36,125 nucleotides of DNA from Sedimentitalea xiamensis (GCF_030164465.1 NZ_JASNJE010000039.1:1-36125), one strand, 5' to 3'; counted from the stretch's first letter, positions 1 to 7,218 are shown. A program made the numbers and translations. The notes: generated by a model from the letters alone, not told the origin.

Positions 1-118
1 ACATCCCCAAATTGCTCCCTCAATCCTTTGAGGAAGCTTCTGAAACGAAATATCAGGGGGGTCACTTTTGGACGCCGATTACCCCAATACAGGGGTCAAA
101 TTTGCATGCCGGTTCACA
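1..118 (-). mobile_element. IS21-family element, istA-side terminus (partial)
   Basis: The left edge is the outer end of an IS21-type insertion sequence. Two 23-base direct repeats (58-80 and 92-114) share the pattern GGGGTCA..TTTG.A.GCCG.TT, the multiple-terminal-repeat design that the IS21 transposase IstA binds. Read on the minus strand, the element starts near TGTGAACCGGCATGC (about 118) and continues leftward out of the window, so istA would lie beyond the edge. The exact terminus (116 or 118) is uncertain. The right edge of the window also ends in an IS21-type element in the same orientation. Confidence 0.6.
58..114. repeat. IS21-type internal terminal repeats (two copies)
   Basis: Two 23-base direct repeats at 58-80 and 92-114 start 34 bases apart. 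They differ at a few positions, and both contain GGGGTCA followed by a T-rich stretch and a GCCG core. IS21 elements carry such repeats at their ends as transposase-binding sites. Confidence 0.65.
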
Positions 119-133
119 GATTCATGTTCTTGG

Positions 134-385
134 TCATGTCTGCGCTTTCTGTCTCTGACGACGACCTTTTTTGGTGTTGCGCGGCTCCAGCATGACGTTG
201 AGGCCGTGCGCCTTGGCGAGTTCCTTGATCTTGGTGATCGCTTCGCTTTTGCGGGCGTTCTCGCGCGCGGTGAGCAGGCTCGTGGCGCGGTCGATCAGTT
301 CAGCAAGCTGCTGATCGCTGGCCTGACCGAGCGCATCGAGCGTGAATGCCGGAGGTTTTGTATGGGTGATGGTTTGCTCTTCCAT
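134..385 (-). CDS. Small H-NS-like protein
   Basis: An 83-residue basic protein. Residues 20-65 form a probable coiled coil (LIDRATSLLTAREN... IKELAKAHGLNV) that reads like the oligomerisation part of alphaproteobacterial H-NS family proteins, and it resembles the H-NS family protein at 14880-15215. The tail (KKGRRQRQK) is basic, but I see no clear AT-hook-like DNA-binding motif, so it could be a modulator that mixes with H-NS rather than a complete silencer. The start has a strong ribosome site (AAAGGAG). It follows the J-domain gene with a 3-base gap and is probably the last gene of the coupling-protein operon. The family call rests on visual resemblance only. Confidence 0.5.
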   Translation of the reverse strand: MEEQTITHTKPPAFTLDALGQASDQQLAELIDRATSLLTARENARKSEAITKIKELAKAHGLNVMLEPRNTKKGRRQRQKAQT

Positions 386-388
386 GGT

Positions 389-904
389 TTATGCTCCTTT
401 GGTTTGGGGCTGTGCCCAGCCTTGCTGCTGGCTGATCAAATCGCGGGCGACATTCAGGGCTTTGGCGAGTGCCTGGCTGCCTCCGACATCGGGATGGGCG
501 ATGACGATGGCCGTTCGGTAAGCGATCGAGAGGTCTGCCTTGGTGAAACCTTCGAGTGGCAGGCCCAGCAGCTTGCAGGCTGACTCCCATCCATCGATTT
601 GCGGCACACTTCGCTCTTCGCGTACGCGCTCCCGCGCATCGCTCTGCCATTGCGGTTGCGTTTCCCATGGCGTCAGACCGCGTGCGGCGTGGCCTGTGAT
701 CTCGCGTAAGGTCAGCGCTGCGAAGATGAAAGCCGCGCAAATCATATTCAGGGCAAAGCCGAATATCGTGAGCGCGAGCTGCGGGAGCACGTACCAGGCG
801 AACATCAATCCGCCGATGACGGCGCCCGCAAATATGAGGCCGATGATATAGACGGCGATCACCCCGGCGATCAGAATGATGAAGAGGCCAACGATGATCT
901 CCAT
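389..904 (-). CDS. Membrane-anchored J-domain protein
   Basis: 171 residues. Residues 2-66 are almost entirely hydrophobic, enough for two membrane segments. The C-terminal part (about 105-160) reads as a short J-domain: helix, the diagnostic HPD motif at about 137-139 followed by VGG, then a second helix (ALAKALNVARDLI). J-domains stimulate the ATPase of Hsp70 (DnaK). The start codon overlaps the coupling-protein stop by one base (TAATG), so the two are translationally coupled. I infer a helper for assembly or recycling of the coupling protein at the inner membrane, with the J-domain in the cytoplasm. The J-domain call is good; its role in transfer is a guess. Confidence 0.65.
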   Translation of the reverse strand: MEIIVGLFIILIAGVIAVYIIGLIFAGAVIGGLMFAWYVLPQLALTIFGFALNMICAAFIFAALTLREITGHAARGLTPWETQPQWQSDARERVREERSVPQIDGWESACKLLGLPLEGFTKADLSIAYRTAIVIAHPDVGGSQALAKALNVARDLISQQQGWAQPQTKGA

Positions 905-2520
905 TACAAATACCCCGCGTATTGTGCGATGGCTGCCGCGATGGCGGACAGATAGGCGGTGGTGGCGACCGGGTGCGGAGTCAGAAGGAAGACGAGCGCG
1001 TAGTACAGGCTGCCCTTGAGTTCCTTGGCTCCGCGACCGAATACAAACGGGCTCTTGCGTGTCTGATACGGATTGCGATGAAACGTCCCGCGCAGTTCCG
1101 GCCGTTCCCAATAGGGCGTCTTCTTCAGCACCGCAGGGCGGTTCTTGCCCATGAAGACAAGCTGCTCCTTGCTAGCCGCGTAGAGGATTTCATCGATATC
1201 CATCAGAGAGCGGCGCGCTTCGGATTCAGACAGCTTTCCCTCATGGTTCAGACTTTGGGTTTTGACCGTCAGCTGGCCGAGCAGCTTGGTGACGTGCTCT
1301 GCGGTCTGCAGATCACCCACGCCGATGAACTGCCGCAGGCCGCAATTGGCGAGAAAGGTCTGCCAACCGCGATCATACAGAGCCTCGACCTGACCGAGAT
1401 TCTGGAAGATCGGCCACAGCACGACACGGTACTTGCGCAAGGTGGCAAGCCAGTTCGGGAAGCGTGAAACCTTACCGAGTGCGGCTGCTTCATCGATCAG
1501 GAACAGCACCTTCTCGCGGGCGAGCGGGGTGCGCTGCATCTCCTGGATGGCACAGCCGAGCGCAAGGCGCGGAATTGCAGCGTGGCTTTCATTAAACTCC
1601 AGCGGCAGGACGACGGCGATGATCGCGCCTTTCAGCTTCTTGCCGTCACGCGTGGTGCCCTTGAGGGCAGCAAAATCGATATCGCTGCGCTTCAGGTTTT
1701 CCTGCACGATAGGATCACCAAGCCAGGTAAGGTCTTGCTGGAGCGTGGACATGATGGCCGAGAACTCGGCAGATGCCTGCTCTTCGCGGCGATCCATAGC
1801 ATTGGCGATCTTGCTGACGAGGTCCTTGCCGTCGGCCGTGTCCTGCATTTTCTCCAGCAGGTCATCCCAGGTTCCCTTATCCGCATAGGCCAGATCGAAC
1901 AGAGCACCCAAATGCCTGTCTTCCTTTGCATAGTGGCGCGTCATGAACATGAGCGCTGCCTGCAGGAAGCTTTCGGCCGCATCCTTGAAGAACTTGCTAC
2001 TGCCGCCCTCATTACCGCCGCGCGTGATCAGTTGCTCGGCGATCAGCTTGGCGCTGGCCGCAAATGTTCGCGAGGCGGGGTCAAGGATATCCAGGGGGTT
2101 GAAGCCGTGCATCGGCAGCACCCAAGGCTCTTCACCGTGCATTCCGAAGGGGTTGATGACGCTGACCTCAAAGCCTGCATCCCTCCATGCCTTGATCGCA
2201 ACGGCGGCATTCTCGCCGCCCGGATCATTGATGAAAGCAAAGCGTGTGCGCAGCAGGTTGGGCAGGATGGTGCACGTACCCTTGCCGCTGCCAGACTCCC
2301 CGAAAGTGATGGCGTGGGTGTCCTGATAATAGACAGGCAGAAGACCCGTCCAATCGCCGACCAGAATGCCGCGGTCCTTGAATAGCCCTGCGCGCATCGC
2401 ATCCCAGGGCTTGAGCCAGCGCGCGCTCCCAAAGGTCGTGCGCTCTTTTTCAAATCTCCAGCCGAACAGGCCAAGGCCAAGAATTCCGGCGGCGGTATAG
2501 GCAAGGAAGCTGCCAGCCAT
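904..2520 (-). CDS. Type IV coupling protein, VirD4/TraG family
   Basis: 538 residues. This is the ATPase that delivers the relaxase-DNA complex to the conjugation channel. An N-terminal membrane segment (about 4-22) is followed by a Walker A motif, GESGSGKG, at 74-81 and a Walker B motif, VLFLIDEAAALG, with D343-E344. The region around 370-400 (GQVEALYDRGWQTFLANCG) is typical of TraG/VirD4 proteins. A longer frame reaches 2709, but I chose the ATG at 2520 because AAAGGG lies at the right distance upstream and translation then begins directly with the membrane segment. It heads an operon with the J-domain and H-NS-like genes. No other type IV secretion gene is in the window, so a channel would have to be supplied from elsewhere. 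Confidence 0.9.
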   Translation of the reverse strand: MAGSFLAYTAAGILGLGLFGWRFEKERTTFGSARWLKPWDAMRAGLFKDRGILVGDWTGLLPVYYQDTHAITFGESGSGKGTCTILPNLLRTRFAFINDPGGENAAVAIKAWRDAGFEVSVINPFGMHGEEPWVLPMHGFNPLDILDPASRTFAASAKLIAEQLITRGGNEGGSSKFFKDAAESFLQAALMFMTRHYAKEDRHLGALFDLAYADKGTWDDLLEKMQDTADGKDLVSKIANAMDRREEQASAEFSAIMSTLQQDLTWLGDPIVQENLKRSDIDFAALKGTTRDGKKLKGAIIAVVLPLEFNESHAAIPRLALGCAIQEMQRTPLAREKVLFLIDEAAALGKVSRFPNWLATLRKYRVVLWPIFQNLGQVEALYDRGWQTFLANCGLRQFIGVGDLQTAEHVTKLLGQLTVKTQSLNHEGKLSESEARRSLMDIDEILYAASKEQLVFMGKNRPAVLKKTPYWERPELRGTFHRNPYQTRKSPFVFGRGAKELKGSLYYALVFLLTPHPVATTAYLSAIAAAIAQYAGYL

Positions 2521-2615
2521 TTTGTCTACCCTTTCCATTGACGCGGGCTTTTGTGCTGGCTTCCTATTAAGGGCATGGGCGCGAAGAATGCGCGGACACA
2601 AGTTGGACACGGGTG

Positions 2616-3413
2616 ATGGCCGAGAAGACGCCGATCTATTCTGATTTTCAGTACGAGAAGTTGCGGCTTCGGCTGCTGGCGTTCCAGCGCAAGCACAGCA
2701 AGACGCCACAAGGCATCGCCAACGATATCGTCAATCGCACTGGCTATGCGATGCCCGTTGATGGCGGACGCAAACGCGTGGAGCGCTTTCTGAGCAAAAG
2801 CCACCGTGTCGGTGATGACTTCCTGGCAGCTGTGGAAGCCTTTCTCGGTGACTTCCAACTGATCGACTATGTCGAAGCGGCGGCCGCCATCTCAAAGCTA
2901 TCTCGCGGGCCACACGGAACACTGACCGAAGAGGACATTGCCCGCTTTGCAGGTGTCTATCACGCCAAGCTAACCGCGCTGGTGACTTTTGAAGGGCGTC
3001 CTCCCGAGGACGGGTCAGGCGAGAGGACATGGGACATTGCGACACTGAAAGGCCCCGCCCATCCCGTGTTCAGATTGTCAGCGATGCCCAACCATGCGGG
3101 GCTGTTCGTCTGGGCGGCGCATTCCGTTCGCAAGCCGGAGGACGGGGTGCAGCCGGAAGACCTGCAGGATGTTCCAAGCCGAGGCATTGCCTCGCGGTTC
3201 GGTAAGGACGGCTTGCTGATCATCATACGAGAGCCCTACGCCTCGCTTTGCTACAATGTGAAGCTGCATCCTGAGGAGCCGTCCGTGCTGTATGGCTTCG
3301 GGCAGTATTTCGGGGATGACGAACCGCCGTCCAATGCACCGCGTCCGTTCCTGCCCTTCGATCCGCAATTTGAAATCCGCATGGAGCGGATTTCCGTGAA
3401 GGAAGAAGCATAG
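2616..3413 (+). CDS. Uncharacterised protein
   Basis: 265 residues, divergent from the coupling-protein gene across a gap of about 95 bases. I do not recognise a family. The N-terminal third (about 10-75) is basic and helical (KLRLRLLAFQRKHSKTP, GGRKRVERFLSK) and could bind nucleic acid. The C-terminal part is mixed with several Trp/Phe-containing strands (LFVWAAHSVR, LLIIIREPYASL). No signal peptide or membrane segment is visible. GTG at 2613 and ATG at 2616 are adjacent possible starts; ATG was preferred. Base composition matches the neighbouring plasmid-type genes, so it is probably long resident. Confidence 0.7.
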   Translation: MAEKTPIYSDFQYEKLRLRLLAFQRKHSKTPQGIANDIVNRTGYAMPVDGGRKRVERFLSKSHRVGDDFLAAVEAFLGDFQLIDYVEAAAAISKLSRGPHGTLTEEDIARFAGVYHAKLTALVTFEGRPPEDGSGERTWDIATLKGPAHPVFRLSAMPNHAGLFVWAAHSVRKPEDGVQPEDLQDVPSRGIASRFGKDGLLIIIREPYASLCYNVKLHPEEPSVLYGFGQYFGDDEPPSNAPRPFLPFDPQFEIRMERISVKEEA

Positions 3414-3508
3414 GGGCGCGTCCCTATCGGGAACGGGCTCTAGGCAGCCACGCTGCCCCAAGCCCAGGGTCTTGGCCAATAGGTGACGATCCCTCGCGCC
3501 AGTGATAA

Positions 3509-3862
3509 TTACTTCGCGGGCTTTGGGGGCTGGCGCCTTTTGTAGGTGAGTTCTTCGGTGCCATCCGCTGCTTGGATGATCTCCACGTCATCAGCAAGGA
3601 AGGCTTCCAAATATGGATTGTGCCCACAGGTGATCGCACCAGGCCATCTGCCGACGAACTCCGCTGGATAGGGATTTTCACGAGGCTTGTTGTAGCGCGC
3701 CATTTCCATCTGATCGCGCAGACTTTGCTGCGCGAGATACAGCAGCTCAATTTGCTTTTTCACGGCGTCCGGCGACGTCCGAGCACTAAGTACGGCAACG
3801 ATGGGCTGCGCCACCGCCGCATGATCGCCGATCCAACTCCATCTTATGACCCATGCCTTCAT
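3509..3862 (-). CDS. Uncharacterised protein next to tyrosine phosphatase
   Basis: 117 residues, no recognised family. A helical segment (about 32-58, VKKQIELLYLAQQSLRDQME) is followed by a strand-rich C-terminal half (FVGRWPGAITCGHNPYLEAFLADDVEII) and a basic proline-rich tail. It lies 56 bases downstream of the phosphatase-like gene on the same strand, so the two probably share a transcript. No membrane segment or signal peptide is visible. Confidence 0.6.
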   Translation of the reverse strand: MKAWVIRWSWIGDHAAVAQPIVAVLSARTSPDAVKKQIELLYLAQQSLRDQMEMARYNKPRENPYPAEFVGRWPGAITCGHNPYLEAFLADDVEIIQAADGTEELTYKRRQPPKPAK

Positions 3863-3918
3863 CGGTGTATGATGCGCGAAGCTGCAGCGACCGTCATCAG
3901 CGGGATGCGATTAGACCG

Positions 3919-4254
3919 CTACTTGTCAACAAGGCTGCGCAAACGCGGTTCAATCTTGTCCTTGAGCAGCGCGATGAGTTCAGGATCACCGCGCTCATAC
4001 TCGTCAGGGATGTGCAGCGTGATGATGCGGTTATCAGGCGGGCGCTGTTTATGCTTTCGTCTGATCCATTCGCGGTGGTGGTTCTCCATCGCAAAGATCA
4101 TATCGGCGGATGCGACAAGCTCCTTCGTGAGCGGGCGCGGCGCGTCCGCATCCGTCCCGGCCGATATAGCTTCAATACCCGGATAGTCCCGAAAGACATC
4201 TTCTGCCGTGGGACTCCTTAGTTTGTTTGCGGTGCAGACGAACAGGATACGCAT
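3919..4254 (-). CDS. Low-molecular-weight protein tyrosine phosphatase family protein
   Basis: 111 residues, shorter than the usual ~150 of LMW phosphatases but with their N-terminal phosphate-binding loop: FVCTANKLRSPTAE, with the catalytic C7 and the R13-S14 pair of the CX5RS motif. A later acidic segment (HIPDEYERGDPELI) sits where the family's general-acid Asp is expected. The loop reads CTANKLRS rather than the usual CxGNxCRS, so the second cysteine of the loop is missing. The protein belongs to the short, plasmid-borne branch often annotated as protein-tyrosine-phosphatase; its substrate is unknown. Activity is plausible from the conserved Cys and Arg. Confidence 0.75.
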   Translation of the reverse strand: MRILFVCTANKLRSPTAEDVFRDYPGIEAISAGTDADAPRPLTKELVASADMIFAMENHHREWIRRKHKQRPPDNRIITLHIPDEYERGDPELIALLKDKIEPRLRSLVDK

Positions 4255-4668
4255 TGCGGCACTCTAGCAGGCTGGCGGGCGTGTGGGCAGCGTTCAATTG
4301 CCCTTGTCGGATTTGGCGCACGCATGGCCTTGGTTCCTGCGGTGTCTTGGCTGCCTACGATCGTATGCACCCTTGGCGGCGGAGAAGAATTCTCGGCCAT
4401 GTCGTGCCGTCAGATCGCAAGGCGGTTTCGGACAAATCGTCATGGTCTGCCTAGGTCGCCTTTTGGCCGCTCGCATCGCCAGTCCGTGCAGGAAGCTGGC
4501 GCATGACGCGGGGCTTACGGCCGCAACTTGCTTTGTCGGCTCCCCCGTTCCTCCGCTTCGCTGCGTCTCGGTCCCCCCAACAATGCGTTGCAGCCGCCCC
4601 GACGCACACGCCGAACGCATCTGCATCGGCTGGCATGGAGCTGGCCCAATTCAACAAGGAGACTTGAA
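4255..4668. other. Gene-free leader region upstream of DUF2958 cluster
   Basis: 414 bases between the phosphatase gene and the next supported gene. Several overlapping open frames exist on both strands, but none has a convincing ribosome site, motif or family resemblance, and they look like GC-driven shadows. Short stem candidates are present (GAGAA/TTCTC around 4383-4395; GCGT/ACGC near 4584-4605). The region probably holds divergent promoters and the untranslated leader of the gene at 4669. Confidence 0.4.
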
Positions 4669-4926
4669 ATGACGACTGAAAACGAAACCAACGATCAACC
4701 GAAGAGCACTGGCTCTCGTCCGAAATTCCGCGCCTGGCTGGTGCAGGACACCCCCGAAGGCGAGGCACACTGGACGGAACTGTCAGGCCTGTGGCCGACC
4801 AAATCCGGCAAGGGCTTCAAGGGCACGCTGGTCACACCGCTGGCTGCTACCGAAGGCCGCCTGGTGATCCTTCCCGCATCCTTCAAACCGGGTAAGGAGG
4901 CCGAGCAAAATGAAGCTTCTGCTTAA
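4669..4926 (+). CDS. Small uncharacterised plasmid protein
   Basis: 85 residues starting MTTENETNDQ. The start was chosen because a strong ribosome site (AAGGAGAC) lies just upstream; the longer open frame beginning at 4528 has no such support. The first 22 residues are polar and probably disordered. The rest is a compact beta-rich segment (FRAWLVQDTPEGEAHWTELSG, then KGFKGTLVTPLAATEGRLVIL). It overlaps the DUF2958 gene by 17 bases and is part of a four-gene cluster. Function unknown. Confidence 0.65.
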   Translation: MTTENETNDQPKSTGSRPKFRAWLVQDTPEGEAHWTELSGLWPTKSGKGFKGTLVTPLAATEGRLVILPASFKPGKEAEQNEASA

Positions 4927-5269
4927 GGAACACACCGAGAAGCTTATCGAGCAGGGTCGCGCAACAAGCGCGGCCCAACTCGAAGGAGCTAACGAGCCCG
5001 ACCATATGCCTGTCGTGAAGCTCTTCACCCCCGATGCGGGATGCACGTGGCTGATATCCGAGCTCGACCCCGATGACCCCGATCTTGCCTTCGGTCTCTG
5101 TGACCTGGGTGTCGGCTGTCCCGAACTTGGCAGCGTGCGCATCAGCGAGATCGAAAGCGTTCGCGGCGTCTTTGGACTTCCGGTCGAACGTGATCGGCAC
5201 TTCACCGCAGATCGCAGCTTATCGGCCTATGCCGATCTTGCCCGAGAAAACGGGAGGATCATCGCATGA
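4910..5269 (+). CDS. DUF2958 family protein
   Basis: 119 residues covering the whole DUF2958 family, recognised from the consecutive signatures MPVVKLFTPDAGCTWLISEL, FGLCDLG.G.PELG.V and GLPVERDRHF. The biochemical role of the family is not known. It is common in plasmid and integrative-element accessory regions, often among other small genes as here. A very strong ribosome site (AAGGAGG at about 4894-4900) inside the end of the upstream gene sets the start, and the stop overlaps the next start by four bases. Confidence 0.88.
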   Translation: MKLLLKEHTEKLIEQGRATSAAQLEGANEPDHMPVVKLFTPDAGCTWLISELDPDDPDLAFGLCDLGVGCPELGSVRISEIESVRGVFGLPVERDRHFTADRSLSAYADLARENGRIIA

Positions 5270-5499
5270 CCTACGAGGTTCAGACACTCACACTCTGCGA
5301 TGGCTGGGTGAACACCTGGTTCGTAGAATACGCAAAAGGTTGTCGTTACCCCGAAACCTTCGCGACACGAGCAGCGGCGCAAGCCGCTCTCGATGAGTTC
5401 TTCGCCGAGATCGCCGAAGAGATCGAGATCGGTCAGCGCTCACCCGACGATGGCTATGACGAGGACGATTTCCGCATAGTGCAGACAGGTGCGTCATGA
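5266..5499 (+). CDS. Small acidic uncharacterised protein
   Basis: 77 residues, acidic, overlapping the genes on both sides by four bases (ATGA junctions), so it is translated as part of the DUF2958 cluster. The N-terminal half forms probable strands (YEVQTLTLCDGWVNTWFVEY) and the C-terminal half one helix rich in Ala/Glu followed by an Asp-rich tail. The tight coupling is the main reason to consider it a real gene. No function can be assigned. Confidence 0.65.
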   Translation: MTYEVQTLTLCDGWVNTWFVEYAKGCRYPETFATRAAAQAALDEFFAEIAEEIEIGQRSPDDGYDEDDFRIVQTGAS

Positions 5500-5795
5500 G
5501 CCGCGAATACGAAACCTATCGTATCGACTGGCAAGGCATCGGCATCGAGGTGCGCTGGGCGGCAAAGTGGATGAACAGCGATGTTCATCCCGTTGCCCAT
5601 CTCGAACTCGTCAGTGATGGTCGCGTACCGTTGCCGATGACCGAAACAGGATATCGTTCGCACTTTACGTCCCGCGAAGATGTCGAGAGCATGGGCGGCG
5701 CTGTCGCCTATGCCATCGCTTGGCTTGATCACGAAGCTCAGTCTGCGGAGTGGAAACACCATGTCCAAGCGAGCAAGCAGCTCAGCCTTTTCTGA
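5496..5795 (+). CDS. Small protein ending in a sliding-clamp-binding motif
   Basis: 99 residues, family not recognised. The final residues are KQLSLF followed directly by the stop. QLSLF matches the QL(S/D)LF consensus by which polymerases, MutS, MutL and other partners dock on the bacterial beta sliding clamp, and a free C-terminus is a usual place for it. The body of the protein holds a strand-rich first half (YETYRIDWQGIGIEVRWAAKW) and a helix (GGAVAYAIAWLDHEAQSAEW). The start overlaps the preceding stop by four bases. I infer a protein recruited to replication forks or to newly entered plasmid DNA; the motif is seen, the role is not. Confidence 0.68.
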   Translation: MSREYETYRIDWQGIGIEVRWAAKWMNSDVHPVAHLELVSDGRVPLPMTETGYRSHFTSREDVESMGGAVAYAIAWLDHEAQSAEWKHHVQASKQLSLF

Positions 5796-6133
5796 ACAGG
5801 TATAGCGAGCTTCGTAGCACCTAGTCTTCGAGGCTCGCTCCTTCGTTCCTGCGCATGATCGTGCGCGTCTGCCCGCGGCCGATTGAACAGAACTCGCGCC
5901 GATCTTCCCGATCCGTTTGCCTTCCAAATCGTTCCGCCCAATCCGCCCGCCGTCTGCCCCTAGCCGCATCCGGGCGAATGACGCAACGGTCTGCCCGCAC
6001 CACCCTGTCTTCGCCTGCGGCTTCGACAGGCCGTGTTGACCGTTCCCCTACGGTGCGTCCTCGCCCTAAGGATGGCGGCCGCTTTCGGGGCATCGGCCGG
6101 AATGGTTCGGCCCGCTTACGAAAGGAACGAAAA
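5796..6133 (+). other. Hairpin-rich leader of the 6134 gene
   Basis: 338 bases without a supported gene. Near its 3' end are several stems: GCCTG/CAGGC (6013-6017 with 6027-6031, loop containing TTCG), ACCGT/ACGGT (6039-6043 with 6050-6054), GGCCG/CGGCC (6077-6081 with 6094-6098) and GGCCG/CGGCC (6095-6099 with 6108-6112). The last two share bases 6095-6098 and therefore cannot form together, which gives a possible switch just before the ribosome site (AAAGGAA) of the next gene. Confidence 0.45.
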
Positions 6134-6487
6134 ATGGGAGATAGAGCTCTCGTACTATTCAAGAACCAAGACACCGTCTCACCGACTGTCTACCTGCACT
6201 GGAAAGGCAGCGATGTGCCGCTGTTCATCTTTCAACTCGGGAAACTGATGGCAGATCGCAAGAACGATGTTTCCTACGCTGCAGCACGGTTCATTGGCCT
6301 TGCCCATGAAACCATCCCCGGCAACCTCTCGCTCGGTGTGATGGAAACGCCAGTTGAGCTGCGTGAAGCAGTCTTGGGCAATGACGTTGAAGTCATCGCA
6401 GACTTCTCGCACGGCGATTTCGGCGTAGTCGTTGTCGATACTGCCACCTTCAGCTGGCGAGCCTATGGCCGTCATTTGACCCACTGA
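6134..6487 (+). CDS. Uncharacterised protein
   Basis: 117 residues starting MGDRALVLFKNQ. The ATG at 6134 follows AAAGGAACG at good spacing; the open frame upstream to 5855 is Arg/Pro-rich leader sequence and unlikely to be translated. The protein is mostly alternating strands (RALVLFKN, PTVYLHWKG, VEVIADFSHGDFGVVVVDTATFSWRAY) with one central helix (LFIFQLGKLMADRKNDVSYAAARFIGLA split by a turn). I do not recognise a named family. It is transcribed alone, behind a long structured leader and before an intrinsic terminator at 6516-6548. Confidence 0.7.
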   Translation: MGDRALVLFKNQDTVSPTVYLHWKGSDVPLFIFQLGKLMADRKNDVSYAAARFIGLAHETIPGNLSLGVMETPVELREAVLGNDVEVIADFSHGDFGVVVVDTATFSWRAYGRHLTH

Positions 6488-6515
6488 AATCTTGCCGACT
6501 GACGGCTGGCAACCG

Positions 6516-6548
6516 AAAGCCCCTGCGGGAAACCGTAGGGGCTTTTTT
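6516..6548 (+). terminator. Intrinsic terminator
   Basis: A stem of AGCCCCT.CGG pairing with CCG.AGGGGCT, closed by a GAAA tetraloop (6529-6532) and followed by six T residues. It ends the transcript of the 6134 gene about 30 bases after its stop. Confidence 0.9.
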
Positions 6549-6574
6549 CATGTCAGGATTTGCCTGGCAGGCAA

Positions 6575-6621
6575 GGATCGGCGCGGGGTCCGTGCTGGTG
6601 CACGTCCATCCGCGCCGATCC
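6575..6621. repeat. Perfect 12-bp inverted repeat, possible oriT element
   Basis: GGATCGGCGCGG at 6575-6586 pairs perfectly with CCGCGCCGATCC at 6610-6621 across a 23-base loop. It sits after a terminator and about 600 bases upstream of mobC and the relaxase, where an origin of transfer is expected. No T tract follows, so it is not a terminator. I cannot identify a nic site. The surrounding 6549-6810 has no supported gene; it also holds a 10-bp palindrome TGTCCGGACA (6678-6687) and an AT-richer stretch (about 6650-6790). Confidence 0.45.
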
Positions 6622-6817
6622 GTTTGAGACCGCGAAGCAAGCTCACGATGACACCGAAAAAGAGCGTGTCCAACTCTTGTCCGGACATAAAATTCAGGGT
6701 AAAAACGAATGTAAATCAACGGGATCGCTTGCTGAGCGCGGGATGCGGAGCGAGCGTTAAGAATTCCCTAATCTTGATCCGTTATCATTAGCTGAATAGG
6801 TCGTTTTCAGAGCGATA

Positions 6818-7181
6818 CAAGATGTGCGCGGTGCCACCGCGCCATCTTGGGAAGGGGGCTAAGAGCTGCCCCCGTTCCATCCCCCGCTCGTGTGGCGAGA
6901 CGTAGAGAGACGAGTCGTCCCCCATGTCACACCACAGCAGCATTTCGTTGCTGCACCACGACCGAAGAGCCTTCGTGCCCTTTGGAAACCTGAGCAGGAG
7001 ACTTCGCTCTCCTGCACCATCGACCGGAACTTGGGAGAAATGCCTCTCCCATCCGGACTGAACCCATGCACCAGGGGATTTCGCACCCTGGACGGCGACC
7101 AAAAGGGAGACTTCGGCTCTCCTCTTGGAACTCCATCGACCAACATTTCGGTGTTGGATCACGAGCAGGAAACGGTCCTGC
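6818..7181 (+). ncRNA. Run of nine hairpins upstream of mobC (candidate structured RNA or ssDNA element)
   Basis: Stems in order: a near-perfect 32-base palindrome (6818-6849, CAAGATG and GCGCGGTG arms); GGGGGC/GCCCCC (6854-6873); GCAGCA/TGCTGC (6937-6954); CACGA/TCGTG (6957-6977); GCAGGAGA/TCTCCTGC (6994-7015); GGGAGA/TCTCCC (7033-7050) inside an outer CCGG/CCGG pair; CCAGGG/CCCTGG (7071-7091); CCAA..GGGAGA/TCTCCT..TTGG (7099-7128); CCAACA/TGTTGG (7140-7157); GCAGGA/TCCTGC (7165-7181). The first counts as an entry hairpin to the nine that follow. Loops are 5-9 bases in most, and five contain TTCG. The stem sequences mostly differ while the shape repeats. No convincing gene lies here. It may be the leader of mobC, an independent RNA, or a folded single-strand element used during transfer. 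Confidence 0.5.
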
Positions 7182-7218
7182 ACCCGGTGGCCTACGAGAG
7201 GTGAAACGGGAATACGCT

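Noticed and set aside
68-583. Plus-strand open frame of 171 residues
   Set aside because: It runs antisense to the H-NS-like and J-domain genes, which have proper ribosome sites and motifs.
4294-4626. Minus-strand open frame of 110 residues
   Set aside because: Composition is Arg/Ala/Gly-biased as in GC-driven shadows, with no ribosome site or recognisable family; the leader interpretation is simpler.
6930-7185. CRISPR array
   Set aside because: The spacing is fairly regular, but no direct repeat is shared; only hairpin shape and TTCG loops recur, and no cas genes are present.
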